The notes beneath the pieces were generated by a model. That model had not been told where the DNA came from and did no database searches. It saw only the letters and a program-made list of their open reading frames with translations. The position numbers were made by a program, and so were the translations under genes. From Colletotrichum lupini (Eukaryota > Ascomycota > Sordariomycetes > Glomerellales > Glomerellaceae), in contig NC_064679.1 of NCBI RefSeq assembly GCF_023278565.1, positions 1,550,001-1,614,000 on the forward strand: DNA of 64,000 bases, written 5' to 3'. Below, piece after piece: positions 45,193 to 63,063 of this stretch. Numbering within the stretch: position 1 is the stretch's first letter; every line of letters starts with the position of its first letter.

Positions 45193-46276
45193 CTTGGTGG
45201 TTTATTGTTTAGGTTGATGGTATCTTCTGGTGTTGTTCTTGTCTATATGCGTCGGAAATCAAGAGAGAGAAAAGATGTCTATAGTAGCATGTGGTGTGGT
45301 CCTTCTTAAGCATTTCAAGGCCGTTGAGATATCACGGGCGCGCACGTTCAACAAAGGCATATGAGGTAAGGTGCTGCAACTGCGATGATGGATTGACGCC
45401 TAGCGCCGGGTGTGCGGCGGCGGGTCAGGCCAGGGGTAGCTACGTAAAAGGGAGGGCCCTGATTTATTGGGATGGGAATTGTTGGGATTTCCTCTTTTTT
45501 TCTGCTGGCATCTGCATTTCCACATGCTTGAAGATTTTCCTTAGCAGCAACAGCAGACGGCACCAAATCATGTGTTTTTCTCTCGGTCCGCACCGAACGG
45601 ATCCGAGGCCGTTGTCATCACAAGTGCCGCCAGCTGGAGCCGGGCAAAGAATGCGCTGAACGGTCGGCCCGTCGGTCAGACTGGACCATCCGCCGGGAAG
45701 AGAGCGGGCGTCAGGTGAGACATTTGAACATTTGCCTTACATAAGGTAAATGTGCCTCAAAAGTTCAAGGTCAGCATGTGCAGGACAGTCAGACGTGAGC
45801 ATCGACTGTGAAACGGGCACTGGATGGGGAAGAGAGGGCCGGTGGGTTCTGTGGGAGGTGACTCTCGAGCGCAAATCTTTGCTACGAGTAGCAAAAGACG
45901 ACGAATACCCGCGGGCGCATTTCCACTGTTTAAAGCCCCCCGCCTGTTCCAGTTTTTGGACGTTGCACTGCAATTGCAAGAACGAAGACCGTGAGTCCGA
46001 TTTTCGAGTCTCGAGTCAACACAATTGCAGTCTGACACTTCCAAAGACCTCAGAGCATGAAAATAACAGTGAAGGTAGCCGGCATCATCCATGTCGATTT
46101 TGTCAAAGATCGAGAACTCTTTTGATATCATTTCATTGCATGCTTGTTGTAGGTATGTAAAAGGAAAAGCGCTCCTCCGTGGTCCCGGCCTTTGGTAAGT
46201 CGGGCACCGTTCTTGTGGTGTGCGCGCGGTCGTCGACTTCTGGTTATTTCGCAATCCCGCCCATCCAGCAGCCGGT
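45193..46276. other. Intergenic, no gene seen
   Basis: About 1.1 kb between two minus-strand genes. It holds the promoter of the PAQR gene and the 3' end of TMA7. Open frames on both strands overlap and give no recognisable product. Confidence 0.5.
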
Positions 46277-46666
46277 TTATTTCTTGCCGCTCTTCTTGAT
46301 GCCCTGGGTACCGGTGTTGAGAGGTCCCTTTCCGCCGGCCTTGGCGGCCATCTCCTTGCGAGCCTTCTCCTCTGTTATCGTACATTAGTCTCCATCTGCA
46401 AAGAAATTTGAGACGGGAGAGGGAATGTAGTATCCGTCCCGTCAGTATATGTGCGGGACCTACCGGCGCGCTTCTTCTCGAGGAAAGCGAGGTCGTCCTC
46501 GTCCATGTCCTTCTGGGCCTTCTTCGCGGCCTTAAGAGGCTTGGCCTTGCCACCTGTTGTTGTGAGAAAATCATTGTCAGCAACGCAAGGACTGAGTCGG
46601 AAAAGGTTGGGTTGTCCCATCTTATGCGACGGCAGATTGCTTACCTTCACGGCTTGCACCACCCAT
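46277..46666 (-). CDS. TMA7: Translation machinery-associated protein 7 (TMA7)
   Basis: Three exons, 46645-46666, 46464-46553 and 46277-46371, encode 68 residues; the longest single open frame misses most of it. The protein reads MGGASREGG, KPLK, then the acidic DMDEDDLAFLEKKRA core, a Lys/Ala-rich helix and the terminal GIKKSGKK, which is the eukaryotic TMA7/CCDC72 plan. It associates with ribosomes; yeast mutants have altered translation. Both introns are phase 1 and use GTAAGC and GTAGGT donors. It is divergent from the Prp4 kinase gene. Confidence 0.95.
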
Positions 46667-47460
46667 TTTTGCGAGGTTGTCGAGGAAGAAACTGGGTTGA
46701 AGATCGGCTTTGGGCGAGGAAGAGCGGTGGACAGTCAGGCGAAGAGGCAGAATCTGGAGTCGCAAATATTGCACAGTCGTAAAGTCAAAAGGAGAAGAGG
46801 AAGCGCGGCGCAGCGAGACGGGCGGACGTGGGGTGAAAATTGCCCCTCCTCGACGAATCGGTCAAGGGTCCCCGTTTATAAAGATTTCTTATGGTTTATT
46901 CCTTTCCGAGAGTAATATGCAGCTATATACCATATGCAGGTGACCCAGTGTGGTGGAGCCGGGACATCCACGGAACATTCCAAGCTCGACGTCGGTGTGG
47001 TCGGCTGTGGTCCGTGCCACCTTGATTTCTCCGGCGCGGCGCCAGTGTCTCGTCACCACCAAAACCACAACCTGTCGACCCTTGATCGCTGGAAGGCACC
47101 GAGTCGTCTCGACACAAACAACACTGCTCTTCCTTGGCATTGCATTACGACACTTGATCCTCCTTCTCCCTCCTCTTTTAATTGCCCTCTGGTTTTCTAG
47201 TGTCGCCTTTGCTTCCTTCTTTCTCCCCATGAGCTGAGTCGACACAGTCATCCGGTTCGCAAACAATTCCTGCCGCACATCAATCTTCTGGTGATCTCTG
47301 CTGACACGTCGCTGCTGCTTTTTGCGCGCAAAAAGACCTAGGGGATTCCTTCCTCTGGCGGATCACTGCTGCAAAACTTACCTTACGCAAGGAACGTGCT
47401 TGTCTGCACACGGTCGAGACTAGAGCTCAAGAGCACCGCACTTGCTATCGCATTGCAAAC
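46667..47460. promoter_or_regulatory. Divergent upstream region TMA7/Prp4
   Basis: About 0.8 kb between two start codons pointing apart. A TATAAA word at 46877-46882 on + lies too far from either ATG to be assigned. A two-codon upstream frame (ATG AGC TGA) occurs near 47229 before the Prp4 ATG. No gene is seen. Confidence 0.5.
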
Positions 47461-50871
<3,411 letters not shown>

Positions 50872-53800
50872 GGGGCGTGGCGAGTAGTCCCTTGTTGGGA
50901 AGACGCCGTCGGGTGTGTTTGTAGGATGATGACAGGGGTGTTGTGGTCCCTTGAGGTCACTGCTCTGATTCCAGGGGCACCCTGATCAACCTTGGTCGAC
51001 AACCATAGCTAGGCAGTGTGGCGTGTAGATGTTTGTATGGGGATAAGGGAGGCACAACTTTTACTGTGAAGCGCCTCTTTAGACACAAACAAAAGCATTA
51101 GATGAAATGGAGACTACATTGCGTTATGACATGATATGATCACATCAGATCCGCAGAGTGCCATTTTGCAGAAAAGCCTCGGTATCGGCTTCAGGTACCT
51201 TTAGCAACAATGTGCCTAACCTTGGGTGATATTCACCATGGAGTCGGTTGAATATCCACACAGCGCATCCTTCATTCTCATCGCGAGGAAACGTGGCGGG
51301 ACAGAACAGAAGTTGCTGTAGTACTAGCTCAAGAGGCCTGGTGCTCTTCCGCTTCCTATTCGAGCATCATGTCCACGTACCTCTAGCCTATGCCTCTCTC
51401 TCACCGACCTTGCGAGGTATGGAGCGGGAGAACCAGCGCATTCATGGGTGAATGCTTGAATTCCTGATTCTTTCCTGATTTTTATGTTTCGGTTCCCGTG
51501 TCTATCCGTGCTCGTAACAAGGCTTGAGGTATCTAAAGAGACTGGACCCTAATAGACCCGTTTACTATGGTAAACCTTTGTTGAGAATGGATGAAAAGGG
51601 TCGAAGATGCGAGCCAGTTGGCAGATCTGTCATAGTGGAGCGAGGATCCAAGGGCTCGCGGGGATCGAGATATGGAGTCGAGAGGCTCCAAGGGAAAAAG
51701 GGGTTAGGGGCTCAGGAGGTCAAGGGTTCGAGTATCTAGAGGAAGTATGTCAAAGACATGAATAGCACAGAGGCTCTCATCTAATCTCCAGCGTTTGGGT
51801 AAACCACTCTCTCCGTCCGTGAGGTTCGAGTATCCGGGGCATACGCCGTCAGTGTCCCACCCGAGGTGCGGAATGGAGATGCCACGTCATGTCATGTCAA
51901 ATCTTTGATGGGGACTTTTTTCCCCCCGTGCAGAAGGATTGTTTATCACGCGGCGGGGTTCGAGAGCTCCGAGCCCGTGATGCTGTTCTCCCCTTGTGTT
52001 TTGTTTTGGGCTATAGCGCATTGTCTTGAGCTGTACATCTTGGGAGGACAAGGGAGGATTGGGATTCCTTTGAGAGACTGAGATATGAGCTTGAGTCCGG
52101 GTGGGTAGGAGCGAGTGTGAGCAGGAGCATGGCGTGTGGGTTTCGATGAACGAGTTGGATGGGATCTCCTTTCGAGGCCAAGTGAGGAAGTTAGGCAGAG
52201 GGGGTAAAAGGAGTAACACCTTGGAGGGTCTAGTGTCCAGCTTAACGGAGGTCGATGCGCCTCTCTCTCTCTCGCCATCGATAACTTGAGATATGGTGTA
52301 GCTACTTGTTCTTGATTCCAGAGCCTAGATGTGTCATACACAGACTTCAATTTCTCCGGGAAGCATTTCCAATATCTCAGTAGGTGTCACCACATGTATG
52401 ATGACCGCATGAGATGACTTTCTAAGGAATAGATATCTAGATGGCCTGGGGTCAAGAACCATAAGTGTACAAAGATGCCTTCTCTTACTACCTTCTACAG
52501 GGCAATGAAGTGGTTTGTTTCTTTGGGTGTATCACATCTTCGTGACTGGCGACTGGCCTAGCCCACACACGCGACGCGAGGCTGAAATGCCTCGTACCGC
52601 TTGTGGAGAGTTGCGGGAATGATAATTACATCGACGACGTTGAAAAACGTTGAAAACGTTCCAACGAGGGTAAGTCCACGTGATGAAGTGAGAAAATACC
52701 GTTGGTGATATGACGCTTCACACTGAAACATCACAAGGCTATATTCGCTATGAACCCAACCATAGTAAACATATGGAAAAAGACCATTATAACCAAGTTC
52801 ACAAAATAATTCATTGGCCTTCAACCCTGCTAGAGAAAACCTTTAAACGCTAGAAAAATGAGCAATCTTGGTTTCTCTCGTAACACGGAAAGCCAGCTCA
52901 TTCGTAGTCAGTCTCACTGGGCAAGTAACCAAGTCTCCTCCAGAGACGAAATGAGGAAAGTGTCGCGAGGCAGAAAATCGGTAGCCAGCAACTCGCGCGG
53001 CATCACACACCAAACCAACCACCCCGAGAACAAAATCACTCGTCTTCTACGACATGAACAGACTTTATCAGGGCCGGGCCGGACCCTATGTGAATACACA
53101 GCTGCACACCGAACGGGTAACGCGCTCTCTGCCAATCGCGATATCTCAACATCCAGGCTTGCGGCCCCATGTAAACCACAATCGGCACCCTCACATCAAT
53201 TCACACGCTATAAAAACCTCGACTGCATGAGATTTAATAAATCGAACCGTAAGAAAGACGTCTAAATCCAGTCTGACTCATCCAGCGCTCGTTGCGAGGA
53301 AAGAGCCAACAAAGTCGTCGCTACCTAACCCCAACCCGCAGCCTTAGTACGGGAACCGCCCGTGCCTGGAGGCCACATACCTCAAAACGCAAGGCTACGC
53401 CCAGCCACCATGTGCAGCACGGCATGGATCCAAGCAGAGTAGCCAACGTGGGAAACGCGGAAGGCAAAGCAAAATCCACACGCGCGCGCGAAAGAGACGC
53501 CGGCAGAAATGTCACGAGCGGCTGCCTTGCTAGCCAGGCTGGTAGGACACCCGTCTACTGGCGTTGGCTTGTACCCATTCACTCGTTGAACGCGTCCGAA
53601 TTGATCCTTCCGCTGCTGGTGGCAGCAGAATAACATTGAGGCAATAACTCTACATCTTAAGCTACGTGCATGTTTGCCGCCCAAAGAAAAGGATGGAGGC
53701 ACAGTCTCATACGCATCGCTCCCGAACCACTAGACCTCGCGGCCCTCGCCTGTCGTGCAAGCAGCTGACGGGCACCCTCGAAATTGACCTTTCAGGTGAA

Positions 53801-54696
53801 TCTCAGGTGAGCAGCAGCAGCAGCGGGGGCGGGCGACAACGGGCGTTGGGGATCCTTCTGGCACAGCGCCGTCTCGAGGTTGCACAGCATCAATGACGGC
53901 TGCTGGAGCCTGGGAAAGAAAAATTCATACACTTTCTTGGAAGACGAGGCGTGGCACCTTCCAACAGATGTTGCGGCGACCGCGGCTGCGTGCTGATGGC
54001 CGACCGCAGCGGGCATCAGTGGAATATAGCACGAGACGGCAACACGGGATCCCCTCCAAGTTCCTCATGTGCGGAGAGAGACGAGAGGCCTTGGCTGAGT
54101 TTGGTTGCTGAACAAAGTCACGTAGGGCATATCCCGTTCGACGGAAAGCCCGTAGTCTGGAGGCAGAATGCGGGATCCCGGTGGCTGGTATCCCCATGCA
54201 CCAGCAGGATTGACCTGCCTTACCAAGTACCGAAGAGGTTGGACCAAAAGGCGCAGGTGTGTGAGGCGAGTGAGGAAGAAGGGGAGAGAAGTGAGAGATT
54301 ATCACGATGCCGTCGTTGCACGGCGCCGGGAAGCGGCAAGTCATGGATGTACGTTGTTGCTTTGATGCGGCCAACCGGCGGGTACTCGCACTGCCTACCA
54401 GAGGACGGGAGGTTGTGATGGCGGCATTGCCAGTGACGGTGGTAGGTAGTGTGGAGTCGTGGACGCTGGATGGTGCGTAACGGCGTCGGCCGTGTCCCCC
54501 CCCGTGGTGCCCCCCGGTAGTGCCGAACGGAGATGGCGGGGGCCTCAATCAACGAGGCGGGGTAGAGCAAAGGGAGAGCCGGGGACGGGGGCCCTTCCTT
54601 GGGGACTGACAGCCCTGCTGTGACCTGCCGCCCTGTATCCGTGAGGGATAATGTGAGTGGCAGAGTGGTGCATCCGTATGCCTACCCTGCTGTGAG

Positions 54697-57600
54697 TACG
54701 GAGTATATCCGTAAGGCACTGATCAACGGCGTCGACGTCGCAGGGTCTCCCGTTCGAAAGACGTCCGCTTCGCTAGGGCTGTCATCGCCCGCTGATTAAC
54801 CATGAACCAAGGACCGTTGGGACCAACCAGCCAAGAAAACTCTCTCGATAACTTTTCCAGTGATCGTCGTCAGGCGTTGGTTGGTTGGTTGGACATGTGT
54901 CGGGCACCCATCTTTGCTGCTCCATTCCCTGAATGCCTCACAGGCTTACCCCCTGGGCCATGCTCTCATCATCGTCGTCGTTCGACTCGCCGTGTCGGCA
55001 CGTAACTGGTCGAGGTGGAATTAGGTTCGACGCCCGGCGGAGAGAAAGAACAAGAACAACATTCAATGCCACCCCGGACGTTGCATGATTGATCGACCCC
55101 TCCGAGATGGACCCTGAAATCCTCCACAGTAGTAGGAGTGTAGGACCAACCTGTTTAGTGGCATACCTTCGTTGGCACGGTTGGTCAAAATCTCCTGGTT
55201 ATCCAAGAAAAGAATGTGCGTACCGCAGATCGGCCATCCGAGGCTTGCTGGTGCTGCATTCTTTCGCGCGCATTGAGCAGATCGAGTCGATCACCAAAGG
55301 GGGGGGGGGCGGCATTCTCCTGAAAGCTGACGGCAGAGGGCTGAGGGGTTGACGCCCGCCGGCCGTTTGGCTTATTGAGCCGCGGCGCACCGTTGGGACG
55401 GTCGTCTAGATTGGTTGTTGGACCCTGAAGCATCGAGCCCTTCTAGTGGAATGGCCGTCACGTCGTTTGGCTTGTCTCGCCTCGGGAGACGAGAGGAGAT
55501 ATGACAGAATACACGCGCCATGGAACCACGCTTGACGCAAGGGGTGAGGTCATTGAACGGTCCTGGCGCACGCCGCCGCCCTTTTTAGGGGTCCAATCCC
55601 TCCCTGGCTTTCTATTGCTCAACAGACCTCATGCTCTCTGAGAATATCGAGCTGGGACTATTCTCGTGAATGGCGGTGGTTTGAGCGTTCGTTTACTCCT
55701 TGTGGTACCTAGCTCGATGCTCGAGACCACCACCCGCGCTGAGATGGACGGGCGGTGCGGTGTGGGATTTGGTGATCTGCAGTACGGGATCCAATAACGT
55801 ACTGACGGCCATCCGAAGGCGCCGTGACGAGACACTGGCACGCCTGGTCGTCCGTCCCAGGACCGCTGCAGATCGCTTATGCCATCGATCTTCTAGGTAC
55901 CAAGAAAGCCCCAGTACTGGTTGGCATTCGACGACCCCTCTCGCGGGCCTGTGATGCGGACCATGAGATCACAGCTGCACAACACAGTGAAGATCTCTAC
56001 CGTATGGCGAATGAGAAAGACGTCCTCTCCACAATCCTCCTTCCTTCTTCAGTCCTTTGCGACGGTTGGCTCGGAATCGCTGTTGGAGAATGAGAATCTC
56101 GATGGAGGTGTCCTCATAATCAGGGGATCGTTTAGCAATGCGAAAGTCGAACCCTAGGGGGCTTTGAGATCTGCAAATCGATATGCGAACTACCAGGCCA
56201 TGCGACATTTACTCCGTGTCAATGACATGTTGATGATCGATCACTGACCTGTGGCTGCCCACACCGCTAACATCGGTCATTGAGAATCCTCTTCCCATTC
56301 CATATCCAATGCTGGTGCATCCCAAACAGTCCTGGGGAGCATTTCATCTTGGCTCTCGTGCGGCAGTGCTTCACCTATACGAGGGCGGTATGGAGCTGAC
56401 GAGGCTGTGCCCGTGTGTTTGAATCGTGGATCGTGAACCGGAGAAAGTGCGGGTTACCTTCCAGAATACGGAGTACTCCCCACTGAATTATCACTATGTG
56501 GTCTGTATCAAAGTTCCCATTGCAGTGGATAGGTTGGATGCTGTGTGGGGCGCGTCTGCAAGACTTTGAGAGCTGCCGGATTTTGATTTGGGTTTGCCAT
56601 TAACAACTTGTTTCGTTTGGAACACTTCGTTTTACTGGCTGGCGGTTCATTCATGATTCGAGGGAATCTTTATTATCGAGATAGGGTTTCCTTGCAGCCT
56701 CCGCGGCTTGCCATCAACTCTGCAAACCGCTCAGGCTGCAGAATAGACTGGGCTTCCATGCACAGCATACTCCGTACTCCGTACAACCAGTCAGAGAGGT
56801 ATTAAGCATGGATTGACTCTTGAAATCCGAGTCGATTCGACTGCATCCATCCATGATCCAGACCAGAGGCGCCCGGGCTAGCCGGTGCGTAGCTGTGAAT
56901 GTGGGCTCGTAAGGGTTGGTTGGATGTTGTCCCTGATAGAGTGCAGCCTCCGTGAAGCCCACTCACACAGTCACACTGCCCTCGACTTGCAGCATCCATT
57001 GACAAAGTAGGATGTGAGGGCGAAGGACTTCGACCTGATCGTGATCACTGACGTGCCGTGGTGCGGAGACAGGCCGTGCCAATGTAGCACAGATAGCCAA
57101 ATGCCCGTGTTAGAGGTTGAGTCACTTTTGCAGCTAGCTCCTCTGTGCGTCGAGTTGTGATGATAACATCGCGACACGCCGCGCTTGTCTGTTTGCCCGA
57201 GTCCAAGGCGTTAAGGGCTCAAAAGTCACAATCGTGCCCGTTGAGTTGGCCAAAAAGATCGAAAGCACGCGTACCTTACGGGTAGCGCCATTTGTCAGCC
57301 TCGACAGCCTCAATTTGCATAGTTCTAGGCCGCCATGGCGCGCAGTCCCTTGACCTTAGTTTGTTTGTTTGGCAGCGCCTCGTCGTCAGAGTCTCACCTT
57401 GTCCCAAGACCCCTAAATCAGATGTGCCTTCAAAGTTGCGGTTTTTGGGAGCGAAAAGGCCGTGTCTCCACGTCTTTGGCGCCGCACCGGGCTTCCACGA
57501 GCACGGATCGACCATGACACAATCCCGCAGGGATAGAGAGACATTGCTCTCGCGAGAATCATCCAGTCCAAGTGTCGTCTGGTCCGTGAGTTTAGCTACA

Positions 57601-58557
57601 GCGTGTGTGCTGAGTAACATGCCCGACGCATTCGCTAGCGCAGGGGATGGAATGGAACACTATTGGAAGAACCAGCCGCGTTCACCTGACCTGGTAGATT
57701 TTGACTTCCGGCGTTTCTGTCATGAACGATTCCGAGACGATACGAAAAGGAACGGCCGACCGAGACTAAGCTGCCGGGATCCCTCGGTGTGACTATGGAG
57801 CCCCTGGCTGCAGCGCCAATCCGGCCATCAACGGTTCAACAGTCGTGGATACTATCCGCACTTTTTGCTTCTTCGGTCCGCCTACGAGTGCTCGGCTGAA
57901 CGCAAAATTGCGATCTGCTCGGGAAATCAAAAGCAAGCAGGCAGACTTGCGTGGTTGCCAAATGATCAGAGGCAGATGTCGATTTCACCGCAACAACTGA
58001 CTGCCGCTGCGAACTTTGGCTAGCCGAAATCTGACGAGCACTGAGAGAAATGCAAACGCAGGCTGCTCTGTCGCACAGCAAAAAAAACACAAAAAACGTT
58101 CTCTTCTTCCCTTGCGTTCGCTGGCCATGCTTGGCTTTTTGGAGAACAAGATTGCTATGTAGTTCAGGACGGGGGCGGGTGTTATGCGAAAGGTTGCAAC
58201 ATGCTTCCAAGAAAGTTCCATCTCACCGGCGGACCGTCGAATTTCGGTCAACCCTTGTCAAGCGATTCAAGTCTATCGCCTCATGGCGGCCGTTAGCGCC
58301 GCGTTTGTCTCCCCTTGCCCACCACTTCAGGAGAGCCTCATTAACACGAGGCAATACGTTGCAAGCTGTGGTAAACGTCCCGCAGCGTTTTATCCTTATT
58401 GAGTTAAGTCGCAGAATGATTTGATGAGCGCTAGGCCCTGACCGTGGTTCAAGTTCCGTAGCCGATGGAGTGTATATGATCGGCTTATTTCGCAAGGTTG
58501 CGCTGCGGGTCATTTATTGGCAGAGAATATTCGTCTGCGCGTAGTGTGTACGGAGTA
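54697..58557. repeat. Dispersed TACGGAGTA words, right-end cluster
   Basis: Exact copies on either strand lie at 54697, 56467, 56768, 56775 and 58549 (the two at 56768 and 56775 overlap by two bases). Three more lie at 768, 2319 and 8750. All eight are outside coding exons. Near-matches also occur (for example 1690-1698 and around 60733). Confidence 0.85.
55299..55309. repeat. G11 homopolymer
   Basis: Eleven consecutive G on the + strand in non-coding DNA. Confidence 0.95.
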
Positions 58558-61500
58558 ATACTGTATCCAAGGCTTAGTGATGGTCTCGTTCAGACTCCAG
58601 AGTTCACCATACACAAGTCCAGGGTGCCATCCATCCTAAGGTAGCGAGGATGGGTAGCGACAAGGGCATCGTCAAACAAGAGAATAACCAGGCGAGCGCG
58701 CTGATTGGAAACCACACCAGCGGATTTGCTTACGTTTTCAAAGCAGCCCCGGGATGCCGGGCATCGCATGAATAGATTGGCCCCGTGAGTGACAGGTTGG
58801 CCTGGTCTTGCATGTTTGAGGTGTGTTGCGAACAACATCGGACTACTGGAAAAGTCCAAGCTCAAGCCGGGAGAGAAAAAAAAGAGAGACAAGGCTGGAT
58901 CCTGATCGGATTGCTGAGGTGGCTTTGGTGGTCACCACAAACCCTGTCTTATTAACAAAGCAAGCCACGCCTGTGCAGCTGAATATGTGGTTGAGTTGCC
59001 TCATGCAAAAGTTTGAGTTTGTACGGGAGCGTGGTACCCAGTTCGCTGCACGGCAAGAACGTGGGGGATCTCCTCCGCCCTGGTCCAGCAGAGACAGTGA
59101 CACCTGATGGTGCAGCAAGTCTGTGGTAGACTAAGTCTCAGGTCCGTGAGCCATGCTTGTGTTTCTCGTGATCTCTCAGCCGCGGAGGTTAAGCATGTAG
59201 CGGAGAACGACGTGAGCCACGTCTCCATACTAGCTATCGTCTTTTGGGGCAGAATGTGGGTTTGCTCAAGCAAGGAATGCCTTCGACGCTTGAACATTCG
59301 AACAACGTTGCCGAGGAATGCTGGCTCGGTTGCGTCCGCTGTTGATTTCGGGGTTGGCTGGAGAGCCGAGTCACACGCTCCGAATATCCCCTCAGTCCGC
59401 AATGGGAAATGTCTAGCTGCTCCAGGATGCCTGCATCGGGACAGTAATTAGGTGTTCCGAGGATCACCAAACGCATGCCAGAGCTTGCCACGCCGACTCA
59501 CGTGTTGGGTGAGTTCAGACCAGTAGGTTAGCTGGCTTCTTGATGCAATTCCCTCGACAACAGGACATTTCTGACTAAATGCCTCAAATCGATATTGCAA
59601 GTCAAACGCTCGCATTCCCCGAATGGATCGCCAACGGCGGTCGCCTAAAGGTCTGACGTTGGATGCTATCGCATTGTCTGGCTGTGAGTGAGTATCGATC
59701 ACTGCCGGTGTTCCTAGGAGGGAAACCACGATGCCTTCCAACATGGGCATGGCGTCTCTTCTCGAGCTCGACTATGATAATGCGGTATCGCCAGGAGTAA
59801 GATCAGTAGACGATCCTGCGAAAAGTCCCATTGGTAGAGTCCAGCCGCGGGGATGCTGAAGTCTCCGTTGTCCAGCGGAGACGTAAACAGCCGGTCCAAG
59901 TCAGCTAGTATCGAGAACTCGATAGAAGCCGGCATGCAAACCCTCAGAGAGCAACCACATCTATAGTGTCGAGCGAATCAGAGACGAAGAAGTAGACCCC
60001 AAGCTGTTATGTCTCAAAGCACAGACGACGGCGTGGCTCCGGCAGCGAGCTTAATCCCGAAAGGCCAAGACAATATGAGCGCTAATCTGCGTGAAATCGA
60101 GCGCATACCTAGATTGACGACCTAGCCACGTCGGATTGGTTGGCTTGCACCAAGCCCATGCAACAGGGGCATGTGGATTTCGACCGCCACAAACCATCTG
60201 CACTGTGACAGCCTGGCTGACTCAAGTAAGTCAGCTCAGGACGATGTAGTGATGGCGCGATATGAGGCCATACCGGTATTAGTTCTGGTACGGATCGCTC
60301 TTGGTCTGCGGGGGACGGGACGCAGGGAGAAGAAGTGCTTGACGGGCGTCTGCAGTGTGAATGTGCTAGACACCAACGATGCCGAGAAAAAGCAATTATG
60401 GTGTCGGTGGTAAGGTAAAAGAATTGTTGGTGGTTTCGGGGATCGCTGTCAATGAAATCATTTCCGTTCCTTGACCTGGTGAAGACCCCCAGCTCCACGT
60501 TTGTTTGAGTGAGATGGAAGGGCACCCCCAGAAAAGCCGAGATTGGGTATGCGCACCAGCATCTAGGTCTTCAATATTGCGGAGGTCGGATACGGATGCC
60601 CGGTGCAGCCTTGTTCTTGAACACGGAGCGGCATCTTGCCTCATCTAGATTGAAGGATCAGCAGCGGACGAGGGAGTGCGGCCCTGCGTGCTGACTGCCG
60701 TTTCACAATCGAGTCTCGCTTGAGAGCTCCCTGTGTACGGAGCATTTGACGGTCCTTTGCCCTGCACCGGAACACAAACAGACGGAGCTGAGGCTTGTGT
60801 CGCCAATCAAGTGGGTTCCACGATGACTCCTCCCTAGACTCCGTGGCTGGAGCGCCTGCGAGCTTGTCTCGAGCGGCAGGACGTGCGTGCGTGCTCAAGC
60901 CATTCGCATTGTGACTTGTTGGACGGAATTCGGATGGTTGGAAAATAACCCGAGATGTTATTGCTCCCAAGAGTTGCCGGCGGAGGAAACGCAGCCGATT
61001 TTTGTCTTGCAGTGTCTGGTAGCAGAAGGCGGCTGCTGGGATACATTCTTCTATTCGTGTTTGTTTATAACGCATCGGTATATCTTCGTCTTTGATAAGT
61101 GTATGCGTGTGGTCCGCTTCCCGCTATAGGCGATAGGTAGTCACAGTGTTTGAACACTTATAGGTATTTGTCTCTCCCTCCGCCACCATCTCGGCCTGCT
61201 AGCTGTTGTCTATTGCTCCTTAGGCACGGTTGCTGTTACTGGCTCCTGGTCTCTTGCCCATCTGATGATGGCGATGCTGACCACGATGCTTGGCCCGGCT
61301 GTTTCTCGTTTGCAGTAGCGGACACACTTGGCGCCTGGAACCGGGTTGGCCAAGTTGGCCCTGACTGGGAATGAGAAGGGCGAGAGACAAACAAGGTTTG
61401 GGAATGTCGCAGAAGCGAACCGCTGCTCTTAGCACGGCGTATTATTAACGTGGTGTTATACCGGGGCCGTCGCCATGTCGGTAATACGTGTAATGCAGAG

Positions 61501-62169
61501 AGCGAAAGAGCGTGGGGTATCCGAAGGATAGCGTCGCAGAGATTCGAATAGTCGGGATGATATTCCCAGGCAGGGACCGACGACGGACAAGGGCCAAGGA
61601 CCGAGCTGCAAGCCTTGAAGTTGGACGGGCGGACCAAGAGTTATGGAGAGAGGGAACGAGTTGGACGATGAGATCTGACAGATGCGCTAGCCCGGCTGCG
61701 GTAAGCGTTTTCCGTGATCGATGCAGTTCCTGCAGACCGCTTGTTTCTTTTCTCAGATTGATGGCCTGAGGCAGCATGAGCGATATTCAGGCAGCTACTG
61801 GTCATTGGTACACTACTACTATGCATGGGAAGGGGGAAGGAAGCATCCGGTGGGACTGCGGCAGGAGTGGCAGGGAACAGGAAAGTGAGGCAGTCACGGG
61901 CTGGCTGAGGTGGATCTATCACGTGATCTATACGTACTCTATCCAAGACCCAGCGAGAAGCTGGGAGGGCGGCAACCAGCCACCAGCACCAGCCACCAGA
62001 TAGCCACCGGTCGTTACCATGTTTCTCTGCCCCTTCCCGTTCCTTGAATCCAAGCAAGTGTGACTTCAGACCGGAGAGGGCGCCTTGTTTTCTGATTGGT
62101 CAAGAAGGCTATTGGAATAGTCTATAGTAGCACATGATTGGTTAGAGAATCGATGGGGCGGGGTGGTAA

Positions 62170-62185
62170 GGAAGGAAGGAAGGAA
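62170..62185. repeat. (GGAA)4 microsatellite
   Basis: Four GGAA units in the gene-free right end. Confidence 0.9.
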
Positions 62186-63035
62186 GAAACTCCAACGAAC
62201 ACCAAGAAGAGTACCCAGAGGAAGGACCTAACTACCTACCTTAGCTACCTGTCTCCATTGTCATCTTCCTCAACCTCACCCCTTGCAGGACTGCACATCG
62301 TCTTGCTTCTCGGTAGTACGGTATGCTGCAATTCTCTCCATCACAATTAGTGGCTTGCGGTCGGACGTCGTAGCCGTGCTCGGAGAGTTTCTGTTACTCT
62401 TACACTCCGCTGTCTTCGGATATTTCGGTCTGCTTACGGTTACAGTGTCGCATAGACAAGCAAACCATCGTGATCGACGAGAGAACCACTTTCACGATAC
62501 TAGGGACTGGCCTACGGATACACTATGTTCCTCCTGGACTGTCATCGCAGGCTCCATCGAATCCCAGTCTGACATTATCACATCAAGCTCGCTACCAATC
62601 GACCGGCCTTTATCTTAGCAGTGGCATCATAGCCTGCCACACCACTATGAAGGAGCGCATCATGAATGATGAGTCTCTGCTTTACCAACTTCCTGAGCGG
62701 AATCCCGTCTCACCGTCCATCTACCGCTAGGCGGCACGAGTAGTTCGACCGAAGAGACAGACGCCCGTGGAATCAAGACTTAGATTCTGCCTGGAGCAAA
62801 ACCCAGAGCCCGGGAGGCGCGCGCTGGTTGCTCTGCTCAGCTGTGCTTGCAAACTTGCCGATGGCCACACTGGCGGGGGAGTTGGGACTTCACAAGTTCA
62901 CACACACACACAGACGATGCTACACTGCATCGTGAACCACGGGCGCTATGCTACAACTGGACGCCCGAAATTGCCTATTGGGCTGGCGAGATCAGCCTCT
63001 GCAGACCATTATATGGGCCCCCCGTGGCCCCTTCA

Positions 63036-63063
63036 CCATCATGATCCATCATGATCCATCATA
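63036..63063. repeat. Short tandem repeat, unit ATGATCCATC
   Basis: A 10-base unit is repeated two and a half times in the gene-free right end. Confidence 0.85.

Noticed and set aside
51721..51960. Several GGTTCGAG words resembling tRNA B boxes
   Set aside because: No cloverleaf could be built around any of them.
52858..53265. 135-codon + frame in the right end
   Set aside because: Low-complexity composition, overlapped by a minus frame, and no domain.
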